From an uncultured Collinsella sp. (GTDB taxonomy: Bacteria; Actinomycetota; Coriobacteriia; Coriobacteriales; Coriobacteriaceae), in assembly GCA_900556365.1 (NCBI GenBank), contig USOG01000010.1, positions 1 through 20,255 on the forward strand: a DNA stretch of 20,255 nucleotides, written 5' to 3'. Numbering within the stretch: the stretch's first letter is position 1; every line of letters starts with the position of its first letter. Positions 7,716 to 15,607 of this stretch are shown here, one piece after another. A program made the translations under genes and the position numbers. Below the pieces are notes generated by a model. The model had not been told where the DNA came from, ran no database searches, and worked only from the letters and a program-made list of their open reading frames with translations.

Positions 7716-7745
7716 TGGTACCGCCCGGGCGGTACCATTCTTTTG
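7716..7745 (+). terminator. 22-bp perfect palindrome with T-rich tail in the acpP leader
   Basis: GGTACCGCCCGGGCGGTACC at 7717-7736 is its own reverse complement, and the flanking T7716/A7737 extend it to 22 bp. In RNA it would fold into a 9-bp stem with a CCGG loop, followed by ATTCTTTT, so it looks like an intrinsic terminator for plsX or a conditional terminator before acpP. As DNA, the absence of any central gap also fits a dimeric repressor site. The sequence alone does not decide between these. Confidence 0.6.
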
Positions 7746-7773
7746 GTATTCATGCACTATGAGAGGAAGCGCT

Positions 7774-8016
7774 ATGGATCGCTCCGAAATCTTCGACAAG
7801 ATCGCCGAGGTCGCTGCTGACGTTCTGGGCGTCGATGTTGCCGAAATTAGCGATGAGACCACCTTTGACGACCTCGATGCCAACTCGCTCGAACGCCTGC
7901 AGCTGGTTACGGCTATCGAGGACGAGTTCAACCTTGAGATCGATGACGAGACCCTGCTCTCGCTCAACTCTGTCGCCGACGCCGTCGACGCTATCGAAAA
8001 CGCCAGGGAGGCCTAG
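7774..8016 (+). CDS. acpP: Acyl carrier protein
   Basis: This is an 80-residue, strongly acidic four-helix carrier. The phosphopantetheine attachment serine is S38 in DDLDANSLERLQLVTAIEDEF. The canonical context is DSL; here it is NSL, so the conserved Asp before the serine is Asn. The rest (helix II LERLQLVTAIEDEFNLEI and the DAVDAI ending) is typical of type II fatty acid synthesis ACPs. The ATG at 7774 is preferred to upstream in-frame starts because GAGAGGA (about 7761-7767) precedes it and it gives the usual length. The neighbours plsX (acyl-ACP user) and rnc are the standard ones. An ACP for another pathway is possible but less likely in this context. Confidence 0.92.
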   Translation: MDRSEIFDKIAEVAADVLGVDVAEISDETTFDDLDANSLERLQLVTAIEDEFNLEIDDETLLSLNSVADAVDAIENAREA

Positions 8017-8019
8017 GTC

Positions 8020-8745
8020 TTGGCTTTGTCTGAACGACTTACGCGCGCCCAGGAAATCCTGGGCCACGAGTTCAATAATAAGGTGCTGCTGCGCGCGGCC
8101 CTTACGCATCCCTCGGCAGTCGAGGGCCAGCCGGTTTCTGCCAGCTATGAGCGCCTTGAGTTCTTGGGCGATTCCATTTTGGGCGCTGTGGTCGCACGCT
8201 CCCTGTTTGAGTCCTATCCGGAGTTTGACGAGGGCAAGCTCACGCGCCTGAAGGTGTCGCTTGTCTCGGGCGCTACGCTGTCCGAGGTTTCTCACGAGCT
8301 GGGCATCGACGACATCATCATCTTTGGTGCCTCCGAGACCGGTACCGGTGCGCGCGGCCTGCATTCGGCCCTCGAGAACGTCTATGAGTCGCTCGTGGGC
8401 GCGCTGTACCTGGATGCCGGCTGGGATGCCGCGGCAGAGTTCATTCACCGTACGCTTAAGCCGCATTTGGCTTCCGAGCGTGCCGAGCATCCTGCGAACC
8501 CCAAGTCGTTTTTGCAGGAGTGCGTGCAAGCCGACGGTCACGAACCCCCGGCGTACAAGCTCGTTGGCTCCGAGGGCCCGGCGCATGCGCCCACCTTTAC
8601 CGCCGTGGTGTTGATCGATGGTATTCGTCAGGGACGCGGCTCCGGCTCCTCAAAGAAGGAAGCCGAGGGAGCCGCCGCGCTCGAAGCGCTCGACCGCATG
8701 GGTTACACCACCAACGGCGTGATTCTGAACAAGAAGCACGTGTAA
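8020..8745 (+). CDS. rnc: Ribonuclease III
   Basis: RNase III cleaves double-stranded RNA in rRNA precursors and regulatory duplexes. The 241-residue protein has the catalytic signature ERLEFLGDS at 44-52 (E47 and D51 as metal ligands), the second acidic cluster NVYESLVGALYLD with E123, and a C-terminal double-stranded RNA binding domain from about residue 160 (PKSFLQECVQ to KKEAEGAAALEAL). The start is a TTG at 8020, four bases after the acpP stop. It is supported by AGGGAGG at 8005-8011, 8 bases upstream and lying within the end of acpP. The rnc-smc order is conserved in both Firmicutes and Actinobacteria. Confidence 0.95.
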   Translation: MALSERLTRAQEILGHEFNNKVLLRAALTHPSAVEGQPVSASYERLEFLGDSILGAVVARSLFESYPEFDEGKLTRLKVSLVSGATLSEVSHELGIDDIIIFGASETGTGARGLHSALENVYESLVGALYLDAGWDAAAEFIHRTLKPHLASERAEHPANPKSFLQECVQADGHEPPAYKLVGSEGPAHAPTFTAVVLIDGIRQGRGSGSSKKEAEGAAALEALDRMGYTTNGVILNKKHV

Positions 8746-8755
8746 GCGAGGAACC

Positions 8756-11700
8756 GTGTATCTCAAGTCCCTCACGCTCAAAGGGTTCAAGTCGTTTGCC
8801 GACCGCGCCCATATGACGTTTGAGCCGGGCCTGACCGTCATCGTCGGTCCCAACGGCTCGGGAAAATCGAACATCTCCGACTCGATTCTGTGGGTCCTGG
8901 GCGAGCAGAGCGCCAAGCAGCTGCGCGGCCAGGCCATGGAGGATGTCATCTTCTCGGGCTCGTCAGCGCGCAAGCCGGTGGGTGTCGCCGAGGTCACGTT
9001 GGTGCTCGATAACTCGGACCATATGCTGCCCGTCGATTTTGACGAGGTCGCCATCACCCGTCGCATGTATCGCTCGGGCGAAAGCGAGTACCTCATCAAC
9101 TCGAGTCCGTGCCGCCTGATGGACATTCAGGACATCTTGCACGATTCGGGCCTGGGCAAGGATACGCATTCCATCATCAGCCAGGGCAAGCTCGATGCCA
9201 TCTTGCAGAGCCGCCCCGAGGAGCGCCGTGCCCTCATCGAGGAGGCCGCCGGCATCTCCAAGCACAAGCGCCGCAAGGAGCGTGCGCTCAAAAAGATTAA
9301 GTCGATGGACGAGCACCTGACGCGTGCCCGCGACATCAATAAGGAAATCGCCCGTCAGCTGCGACCGTTGGAGCGTCAGGTCGATCGCGCGCGCAAGTAC
9401 AAAGAGCTGTCCTCGCGCGCGAACGAGCTTACGCAGATGCTAGCCGTCGACGAGCTGCGTTCGCTGCAGTCGCAGTGGAACGACCTGGAGAGCCGTTCCA
9501 AAGAAGGTGCCGCCGAGCTGGAGCTTGCGCAGTACCGCTTGGGCGAAAAGGAGCGCGAGCTCGAGAAGCTTCAGGTCATGCTCGAGGAAAAGGGCCTGTT
9601 TGTGGGCGACCTGGGCGAGCAGCGCCGTCATATGCAAGATGTGGTCGGCCGCATTAACTCCGACATGCGCCTGCTCGAGGAAAAGGGCCACAACATGGTG
9701 TCGCGCCTGTCCGACATGCGCGGCCAGATCTCGAGCTCCGAGCATCAGCGTCGTCGCGTGGTCGAGGAGCTCGAGGACGCGCGCGCCCAGCTTGAGGAAG
9801 TGACCGGCGCGCACATGCAGGCCCAGGAGGACGTTGACGCCGCCGGTCCTGCCGCTGCTGAGCTCCACGAGCGTCGCGTTGCGCTCGACAATCAGATTTC
9901 TCAGCTCACGCGCGAGCAACGCGATGCCCAGCGCGTGGCCGATAATGCCGCGCTCGAGCTCGCCAAGGTGAAGGATTCCTTGAGCAATGCCGAGGTCGAG
10001 GACAACATGTATGCCTCGCGCCTGGAGCAGATTGACGAGCAGCTCGAGGAGGTCACGGCCTCGCTCGAGAGCCGTCGCGACCGCGCCGAGGAGCTTGAGG
10101 GCGCTCTTGAGGAAGCGCGCCAGGCTCAGGTCGATGCGCGTGAGGCCACCGAGGCGGCACGCGCGGCCCTGAAGGACCTGCGTGCCCGCGAGAGTGAAGC
10201 GCGTAACAAGCTCTCCGAGGTGCGCTCGGAGCTTGCCAGCCAAAAGAAACTCGATGCCCGCATGGCCGACAGCTCGCCGCTGGTGAGCCGTCTGGTGGGT
10301 GCGCTGGACGATGATGTCTCGGGTCGTCTGGGCGACGTGCTCGAGGCCCCGCGCGAGCTTGAGGGCTTGGTTGAGCAATTGCTCGCCGGCGATATCGATG
10401 CACTGCTGTTCGACGATACGTCCGCGCTCGAGCGTGCCGGTCGTGCGGCTCTGGACCAAAAGAAGGCCTCGGGCGAGGCACTGCTGGTGGCGCGCGGCGT
10501 GAGCGGCTCTACCGCCGCTGAGGGCGCTGCCGGTACCCGCCTGGTTGATCGTCTGTCCGTGCGCGCAGGCTACGGTCCCGTCGTCGAGGCGTTGCTCGGC
10601 GGATATTACGTAGTGGACGATCTTGCTGCCGCGCTGTCGGCGCCGGTCGTTGACGGTGTGACCTACGTGACTCCCGATGGCGCCCGCGTAAGCTGTGGCG
10701 GCCTGGTGCGTGTGGGGCTAGATGCCGGCGAGGCCTCGGGTGCTCTGGAGCGCAAGCGTCGCATTCGCGAGCTGGAGGGCCTGGAGCCCGATCTGGCTGC
10801 CGTGTTTGAGCATGTGTCGGATCAGGTCGTCGAGGCCAATGCGACCGTTGAGGAAGCGCGTGCCGCCGAGGGCGATGCCGCCGGCGAGATCGCCCGTCTT
10901 GAGGGCGAGCGCCGCTCGCTGCTCTCCGAGATCGGCCGCTTGGAGCAAAGCGCCAACAATGCCGAGGTCGAGCGCGTGCGCATCTCCAAGCGCCGCGAGC
11001 AGGCCTCCGAAGCCGTTCGCGCTGCGCGCCCGCGCGTTGACGAGCTCACCCGTTCGCGTGACGAGGCTCGCGCGCAGGCAAGCAATCTGGGGTTGCAGAT
11101 TGCCGAGGCCAACGACGAACTCGACCGCGTTCGCCGTGACGATTCCGAGGCTGCCGGCAAGCTCGCCGACGCCAAGGTTCGCCTAGCCCAGACGAGCGAA
11201 CGCCTGCGTTCGCTGAAGGGCCGCGTGCCCGACCTGGAGCATCGTCTTGAGGGCATCGACCGTCGTATCCGCGGAACGCGCCAGGCTTCGCGCTCGCTCG
11301 AGCTGCTGCGCCTGCGCGTCGACCCCATGCACGAACGCTATTCGGCCCTGTTGGAACGCGCGTCGGATTGGGCAGCGCGCCTGCGTGACCAGGCCTCTCT
11401 GGAGGAGGCGGACTCCGCTTCGCTTAAGAAGACCATCGAGGATGCCAAGGCGGAGGTTGCCCACGCTAAGGAGCGGGTCGATACCGCCTCCGCCACGCAA
11501 AACGAGTTCAAGGTCGCGCGTGGCAAGCTCGAGGTGCAGGTAGAGGCCGCCATTAAGGCCATTACCGCCGATGGCGCCACGGTACTCGAGGAAGCGCTCA
11601 TGCTTCCGGCGCCCACGGACCGCGATGCCGCCGAGCGCGAACTCAACCAGCTCGTGCGTCAGATCAACAACCTGGGCCCTGTGAACCAGGTTGCCATGGA

Positions 11701-12292
11701 GGAGTACGAGCAGCTCAAGCGCCGCGCCGACTACATCGAGGAGCAGCTGGCCGATTTGGAGAGCGCGCGCAAGGCGCTCACCAAGATCACGGTGGCCATT
11801 GATCGCAAGATGCGGAAGGCCTTCCTGGTGACGTTTGAGAAGGTCGACGCGAACTTCCGCGAGATCTTCGCTATGCTCTTCCCGGGCGGTCAGGCTCATC
11901 TGGAGATGACCGATCCCGAGCATCCAGCCGAGACGGGTATCGAGGTCGTGGCGCAGCCGCGCGGCAAGCGCATCACCAAGATGATGCTCATGTCGGGCGG
12001 CGAGAAGAGCCTGACGGCGCTCGCCCTGCTCTTTGCCGTGTACCGCACGCGTACGGTGCCGTTCTATGTGCTGGACGAGGTCGAGGCTGCACTCGACGAC
12101 GCCAACCTGTCCAAGCTCATCGGCGCGCTCGATGTGTTGCGTTCCGATACGCAGCTCTTGGTCATTTCGCATCAGCGCCGTACTATGGAGGACGCTGACG
12201 TCCTCTATGGCGTCTCGATGCAAGCCGACGGCGTCAGTCGCGTCGTCTCGCAAAAACTCGATCGCGAAACCGGAAAGGTCGTGAATGCATAA
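8756..12292 (+). CDS. smc: Chromosome partition protein Smc
   Basis: Smc is the ATPase of the bacterial condensin that organises and segregates the chromosome with ScpA and ScpB, neither of which is in the window. The 1178 residues follow the standard order: N-terminal head with Walker A GPNGSGKS at 31-38, a coiled-coil arm at about 170-500, a hinge at about 505-660, a returning coiled coil at about 665-1010, and a C-terminal head with signature LMSGGEKS (from 1078) and Walker B YVLDEVEAALDD (catalytic acids near 1107-1108). The start is GTG at 8756, ten bases after the rnc stop, with GAGGA at 8748-8752. The long arms, rich in E, R and A, produce many spurious open frames on the other strand. 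The TAA overlaps the ftsY ATG by one base. Confidence 0.97.
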   Translation: MYLKSLTLKGFKSFADRAHMTFEPGLTVIVGPNGSGKSNISDSILWVLGEQSAKQLRGQAMEDVIFSGSSARKPVGVAEVTLVLDNSDHMLPVDFDEVAITRRMYRSGESEYLINSSPCRLMDIQDILHDSGLGKDTHSIISQGKLDAILQSRPEERRALIEEAAGISKHKRRKERALKKIKSMDEHLTRARDINKEIARQLRPLERQVDRARKYKELSSRANELTQMLAVDELRSLQSQWNDLESRSKEGAAELELAQYRLGEKERELEKLQVMLEEKGLFVGDLGEQRRHMQDVVGRINSDMRLLEEKGHNMVSRLSDMRGQISSSEHQRRRVVEELEDARAQLEEVTGAHMQAQEDVDAAGPAAAELHERRVALDNQISQLTREQRDAQRVADNAALELAKVKDSLSNAEVEDNMYASRLEQIDEQLEEVTASLESRRDRAEELEGALEEARQAQVDAREATEAARAALKDLRARESEARNKLSEVRSELASQKKLDARMADSSPLVSRLVGALDDDVSGRLGDVLEAPRELEGLVEQLLAGDIDALLFDDTSALERAGRAALDQKKASGEALLVARGVSGSTAAEGAAGTRLVDRLSVRAGYGPVVEALLGGYYVVDDLAAALSAPVVDGVTYVTPDGARVSCGGLVRVGLDAGEASGALERKRRIRELEGLEPDLAAVFEHVSDQVVEANATVEEARAAEGDAAGEIARLEGERRSLLSEIGRLEQSANNAEVERVRISKRREQASEAVRAARPRVDELTRSRDEARAQASNLGLQIAEANDELDRVRRDDSEAAGKLADAKVRLAQTSERLRSLKGRVPDLEHRLEGIDRRIRGTRQASRSLELLRLRVDPMHERYSALLERASDWAARLRDQASLEEADSASLKKTIEDAKAEVAHAKERVDTASATQNEFKVARGKLEVQVEAAIKAITADGATVLEEALMLPAPTDRDAAERELNQLVRQINNLGPVNQVAMEEYEQLKRRADYIEEQLADLESARKALTKITVAIDRKMRKAFLVTFEKVDANFREIFAMLFPGGQAHLEMTDPEHPAETGIEVVAQPRGKRITKMMLMSGGEKSLTALALLFAVYRTRTVPFYVLDEVEAALDDANLSKLIGALDVLRSDTQLLVISHQRRTMEDADVLYGVSMQADGVSRVVSQKLDRETGKVVNA

Positions 12293-13209
12293 TGGGATTC
12301 TTTGACGCTCTCTCGCGCGGACTTGAGCGCAGTCGCGAGGCCCTCAACGAGGTCTTTTACTTTGGCGGCGAGGTCGACGAGGATTTTTGGGAGGACCTGG
12401 AGGACACCCTCGTCATGGGTGACATGGGCGCCGAGGTCGCCATCAAGGTCTCCGATGACCTGCGCGATGCCGCGGCCAAGAAGAACCTCAAGACCGCCCC
12501 GCAACTCCGTCGCGCCCTGGCCGAGCAGCTTGAGCAGCACTTTGTGCCCATCGAGCGCGATCCGTTCTCCGATACGCCGAGCTGCGTGCTGTTTGTGGGC
12601 ATTAACGGTGCCGGCAAGACCACGACGGTCGGTAAGATCGCGAGCGCCATGGCCGCCCGCGGCAAGAATGTCGTGATCGGCTCTGCCGATACGTTCCGCG
12701 CCGCCGCCATCGAGCAGCTCGATGTGTGGGGCCAGCGCGCTGGCGTCCCCGTCATCAAGCGCGACCGCGGCTCCGACCCGGCAAGTGTTTGCTACGACGT
12801 GCTCGACGAGGCCGACAAGCGCGGCAGCGACCTGGTGCTTATCGACACTGCCGGTCGTCTGCACACGAGCCCCGAGCTCATGCGCGAGCTTGCCAAGGTG
12901 GTTAACGTGACGCGTAAGCGCGCCGCCAATATGGCCGCCGGCCCCATGCCCGTCTCAGTCGTGCTCGTGATCGATGCCGCCACCGGCCAGAACGGTCTGA
13001 ACCAGGCGCTCGAGTTTAACGAGGCACTGGGCCTGGACGGTATTATCATGACAAAGCTCGACGGCACGGCAAAGGGCGGTATCGCCATGGCCGTGGCCGA
13101 GAAGCTCAAGCTTCCCATCCTGCGCATCGGCGTGGGCGAGCAGGTCGATGACCTGCAGGAGTTCAATGCCAAAGATTTCTGCCGCGCCCTGGTGGGCGAG
13201 TCCAATTAA
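12292..13209 (+). CDS. ftsY: Signal recognition particle receptor FtsY
   Basis: FtsY is the membrane-associated SRP GTPase that receives Ffh-ribosome complexes. At 305 residues it is a short form: the N-terminal A domain is almost absent, and the protein opens with a short amphipathic MGFFDALSRGLERSREAL that may serve as the lipid-binding helix. The NG domain is complete, with G1 GINGAGKT at 103-110, DTFRAAA, DTAGR from 185 and TKLDGTAKGG from 254, and the family ending IGVGEQVDDLQEFNAKDF. Its ATG shares an A with the smc stop (TAATG), so translation is probably coupled. ffh starts 10 bases after its stop, which places both SRP GTPases in one transcript. Confidence 0.97.
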   Translation: MGFFDALSRGLERSREALNEVFYFGGEVDEDFWEDLEDTLVMGDMGAEVAIKVSDDLRDAAAKKNLKTAPQLRRALAEQLEQHFVPIERDPFSDTPSCVLFVGINGAGKTTTVGKIASAMAARGKNVVIGSADTFRAAAIEQLDVWGQRAGVPVIKRDRGSDPASVCYDVLDEADKRGSDLVLIDTAGRLHTSPELMRELAKVVNVTRKRAANMAAGPMPVSVVLVIDAATGQNGLNQALEFNEALGLDGIIMTKLDGTAKGGIAMAVAEKLKLPILRIGVGEQVDDLQEFNAKDFCRALVGESN

Positions 13210-13219
13210 GGAGTGACTA

Positions 13220-14695
13220 GTGTTTGATTCTCTGAGCGATCGCCTCAACGACACATTTGACCGCCTGCGCGGCAAGGGCAAGCTGACCGAGGCCGATATC
13301 ACCTCGGCCATGCGCGATATCCGTATGGCGCTGCTCGAGGCCGACGTCAACTTTAAGGTCGTCAAGGAGTTCGTCGCCAAGACCAAGGAGCGTTGCATGA
13401 CCGCCGAGGTCATGGAGTCGCTGTCGCCGGCGCAAAACGTCGTCAAGATTGTGCTCGACGAGCTCACCGAGATGCTCGGCTCCACCGAGAGCAAGCTCGT
13501 CTTTAGCAACCGCATCCCCAATGTCATCATGCTCGTGGGCCTGCAGGGCTCCGGTAAGACTACGGCAGCCGTAAAGCTGGCTTATCTGCTCAAGAAGCAG
13601 GGTCGCTCGCCGCTGCTCGCCGCGTGCGACGTCTACCGCCCCGCCGCTGCCGACCAGCTGGCCACGCTTGGCGGCGAGATTGGCGTGCCGGTCTTCCGCG
13701 GTGACGGCGCGCACCCGGTCGATATCGCCAAGGGCGCCATCCAGGAGGCCGTTGACCACCTGCGCGACGTGGTCATCGTCGATACCGCCGGTCGCCTGCA
13801 GATCGACGAGCAGATGATGCAGGAGGCCGTGGACATCAAGAAGGCCGTCAAGCCCGATCAGGTGCTGATGGTCGTCGATGCCATGACCGGCCAGGATATT
13901 GTCAACGTCGTCTCGACCTTCGCCGAGCGTACCGACTTTGACGGCGTGATCATCTCCAAGCTAGACGGCGACGCTCGTGGCGGCGGCGCGCTTTCCGTGC
14001 GCCAGGTGACCGGCAAGCCCATCAAGTTCGTGAGCATGGGCGAGAAGCCCGATTCGCTTGAGCCGTTCTACCCCGACCGCATGGCCAAGCGCATTTTAGG
14101 CATGGGCGACGTCGTCGGCATTATCGAGAAGGCCCAGGAGGCGGCCGACGCCGAGCAGCTCGAGGCTGCCGAGCGTATGCTGCGCGAGGGTTTTACCATG
14201 AACGACATGCTCGACCAGATGAAGGCCGTCAAGAAGATGGGCGGCATGAAGGGCATTCTGGGTATGCTTCCCGGTGGCCAGCGTGCGCTCAACCAGATGG
14301 GTGGCAACCTGGACGAAGGTATCTTCGATAAGAACGAGGCCATCATCATGTCGATGACCAAGGAGGAGCGCCTTCGCCCCTCCATCATCAACGGCCAGCG
14401 CCGTGCCCGCATTGCCAAGGGCGCCGGCGTGACCCCCACCGAGGTCAATAGCCTTATGAAGCAGTGGGGCGAGATGAATAAGATGATGGGCCGCATGCGC
14501 ACGATGGCCAATCAGGCGCAGGCCGGCGGCAAGAAGGGCAAGAAGGGTAAGAAGGGCAAAAAGATGCGCATGCCCAATATTCCCGGTCTGGATGCCATGG
14601 GGCTGGGCGGCATGGGCGGCCTGGGAACGGGCGGCCCCAAGTCCGATATGGACCTGCTGCGCCAGATGGAAGCGCAGATGCGCAACAAGAAGTAA
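13220..14695 (+). CDS. ffh: Signal recognition particle protein Ffh (SRP54)
   Basis: Ffh binds signal sequences and 4.5S/SRP RNA and delivers ribosomes to FtsY. The 491 residues comprise an N domain, a G domain (GLQGSGKT at 107-114, DTAGR from 188, SKLDGDARGG) and a methionine-rich M domain, with the RNA-binding loop RIAKGAGVTPTEVNSL from residue 397. The C-terminus is unusual: a run of four GKK-type units, then a flexible segment rich in Gly and Met (LDAMGLGGMGGLG). GTG at 13220 is the start, 6 bases after AAGGAG (13208-13213). An alternative later start would truncate the N domain. A strong hairpin follows the stop, so this is the end of the cluster. Confidence 0.97.
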   Translation: MFDSLSDRLNDTFDRLRGKGKLTEADITSAMRDIRMALLEADVNFKVVKEFVAKTKERCMTAEVMESLSPAQNVVKIVLDELTEMLGSTESKLVFSNRIPNVIMLVGLQGSGKTTAAVKLAYLLKKQGRSPLLAACDVYRPAAADQLATLGGEIGVPVFRGDGAHPVDIAKGAIQEAVDHLRDVVIVDTAGRLQIDEQMMQEAVDIKKAVKPDQVLMVVDAMTGQDIVNVVSTFAERTDFDGVIISKLDGDARGGGALSVRQVTGKPIKFVSMGEKPDSLEPFYPDRMAKRILGMGDVVGIIEKAQEAADAEQLEAAERMLREGFTMNDMLDQMKAVKKMGGMKGILGMLPGGQRALNQMGGNLDEGIFDKNEAIIMSMTKEERLRPSIINGQRRARIAKGAGVTPTEVNSLMKQWGEMNKMMGRMRTMANQAQAGGKKGKKGKKGKKMRMPNIPGLDAMGLGGMGGLGTGGPKSDMDLLRQMEAQMRNKK

Positions 14696-14715
14696 CGACT
14701 AGTTGAGTCGTGTAT

Positions 14716-14762
14716 GGCGAAGGCCGCCTGGATGGTATTCCAGGCGGCCTTCGCCGTTTGTT
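14716..14762 (+). terminator. 16-bp hairpin terminator after ffh
   Basis: GGCGAAGGCCGCCTGG (14716-14731) pairs perfectly with CCAGGCGGCCTTCGCC (14740-14755) around an 8-base loop, then GTTTGTT. It lies between the convergent ffh and the minus-strand regulator gene. The T tract is interrupted, but stem strength and position make a terminator likely. The symmetrical stem may also stop transcription from the other strand. Confidence 0.8.
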
Positions 14763-14811
14763 CGCTGGTTGTCGCACGTGTGGAAGCGCGTTCTCGACGA
14801 GGTGCTTGCCG

Positions 14812-15576
14812 CTAGTGGCATCCGCAGCCTTCGTGCCCGTCATGGTCGTGGTGACCGTGGCAGCCGCAGGACTCGCCATGCTCGTGGATGTGCTCGTGAT
14901 CATGTCCATGGCAGTCGAAGGTGGCCTCGCCGTTCTGTGCGAGCGTGCCGGCAATGAGGGCCTCGACGCAGGCATCGCAGCTGCCCTGGGCGCCCGCATA
15001 GACCGTGATGCCGGCTTGGGCAAGCGCGTTGATAGCGCCGCCGCCGATACCGCCGCAAATGAGCGTGTCAACGCCACCGTTGGCAAGCAGGCCCGCCAAG
15101 GCGCCGTGGCCGGTGCCGCCGGTGCCTACGACCTGCTCGTTGAGCACCTTGCCATCCTGGATGTCGTAGATCTTGAACTGCTCGCTGCGGCCAAAGTGCA
15201 TAAAGATGTTGCCGTTGTCGTACGTCGTTGCCACCCTCATGGTGCCGACCTCCTTTGCTGGCCATGCGGCCGTCGTCGTGGCGATGGGGGAGTACGCGAT
15301 ATTGCCGCCCTCGATGACGAGCGCTCGTCCGTTGACCAGCGCGTTTGCCACCTTGCGATGCGCGCGACTGCTGATTGCCGCCACCGTGGCGCGGGCGATG
15401 CCCATGTGCAGGGCGACGGCCTCCTGATTGAGGCCCTCCAGATCGCACAGGCGCAGCACCTCAAGCTCGTCGACGGTCATGTCGATGGCATCACCGCTGG
15501 CCAGGCCATCGGGGGTAAAGCCGCGGTATTCGGGGATGATCCCGACGCGGCGCAGTTTTTCGCGTCTTCCTGTCAT
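14812..15576 (-). CDS. DUF134 helix-turn-helix / NifX-like domain fusion with His/Cys-rich tail
   Basis: The 254-residue protein has three parts. Residues 1-92 form a DUF134 DNA-binding module (MTVDELEVLRLCDLEGLNQEA, then a sigma-like helix-turn-helix, IARATVAAISSRAHRKVANAL). Residues 113-215 form a dinitrogenase iron-molybdenum cofactor (NifX/NifB-C) domain, with MRVATTYDNGNIFMHFGRSE and a glycine-rich GGIGGGAINAL loop. Residues 222-254 form a tail with 12 His and 5 Cys in 33 residues. A metal- or Fe-S-responsive regulator is the natural inference; the metal is unknown. The ATG at 15576 is preferred over GTG 15582 because AAGGAG (15587-15582 on this strand) lies 5 bases before it. A second strong ribosome binding site lies inside the frame before M113. 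Two palindromes flank the promoter. It converges on ffh and diverges from thyA. Confidence 0.85.
   Translation of the reverse strand: MTGRREKLRRVGIIPEYRGFTPDGLASGDAIDMTVDELEVLRLCDLEGLNQEAVALHMGIARATVAAISSRAHRKVANALVNGRALVIEGGNIAYSPIATTTAAWPAKEVGTMRVATTYDNGNIFMHFGRSEQFKIYDIQDGKVLNEQVVGTGGTGHGALAGLLANGGVDTLICGGIGGGAINALAQAGITVYAGAQGSCDACVEALIAGTLAQNGEATFDCHGHDHEHIHEHGESCGCHGHHDHDGHEGCGCH
15248..15256 (-). promoter_or_regulatory. Internal consensus ribosome binding site before the NifX domain
   Basis: On the minus strand AAAGGAGGT stands 7 bases before ATG 15240-15238 (codon 113), exactly at the DUF134/NifX boundary. Initiation there would give a 142-residue NifX-plus-tail protein (14812-15240). 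It is a better ribosome binding site than that of the full-length gene, which favours real use, but chance encoding of the linker residues Ala-Lys-Glu-Val cannot be excluded. Confidence 0.6.
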
Positions 15577-15590
15577 GCACACTCCTTATC

Positions 15591-15602
15591 TGACATATGT
15601 CA
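15591..15602. promoter_or_regulatory. Candidate operator 1, perfect palindrome
   Basis: TGACATATGTCA is a perfect 12-bp palindrome, 15 bases upstream of the regulator ATG on the minus strand and overlapping the expected transcription start. The CATATGTCA half recurs at 15647-15655. An autoregulatory site for the adjacent regulator is the simplest reading; this is inference. Confidence 0.5.
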
Positions 15603-15607
15603 ACAAT

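Noticed and set aside
10270..10740. Apparent internal duplication in the Smc hinge
   Set aside because: The two similar stretches (LLAGDIDALLFDD and LLGGYYVVDD regions) match the known pseudo-symmetric halves of the SMC hinge, so this is normal architecture.
11183..12253. 356-codon open frame on the minus strand
   Set aside because: It is antisense to the smc C-terminal half, whose signature and Walker B motifs are intact. The minus frame shows no plausible family or ribosome binding site.
14521..14565. Short tandem repeat of AAGAAGGGC-type units as a DNA repeat
   Set aside because: It is in frame within ffh and simply encodes the Gly-Lys-Lys units of its tail; no evidence of a separate element.
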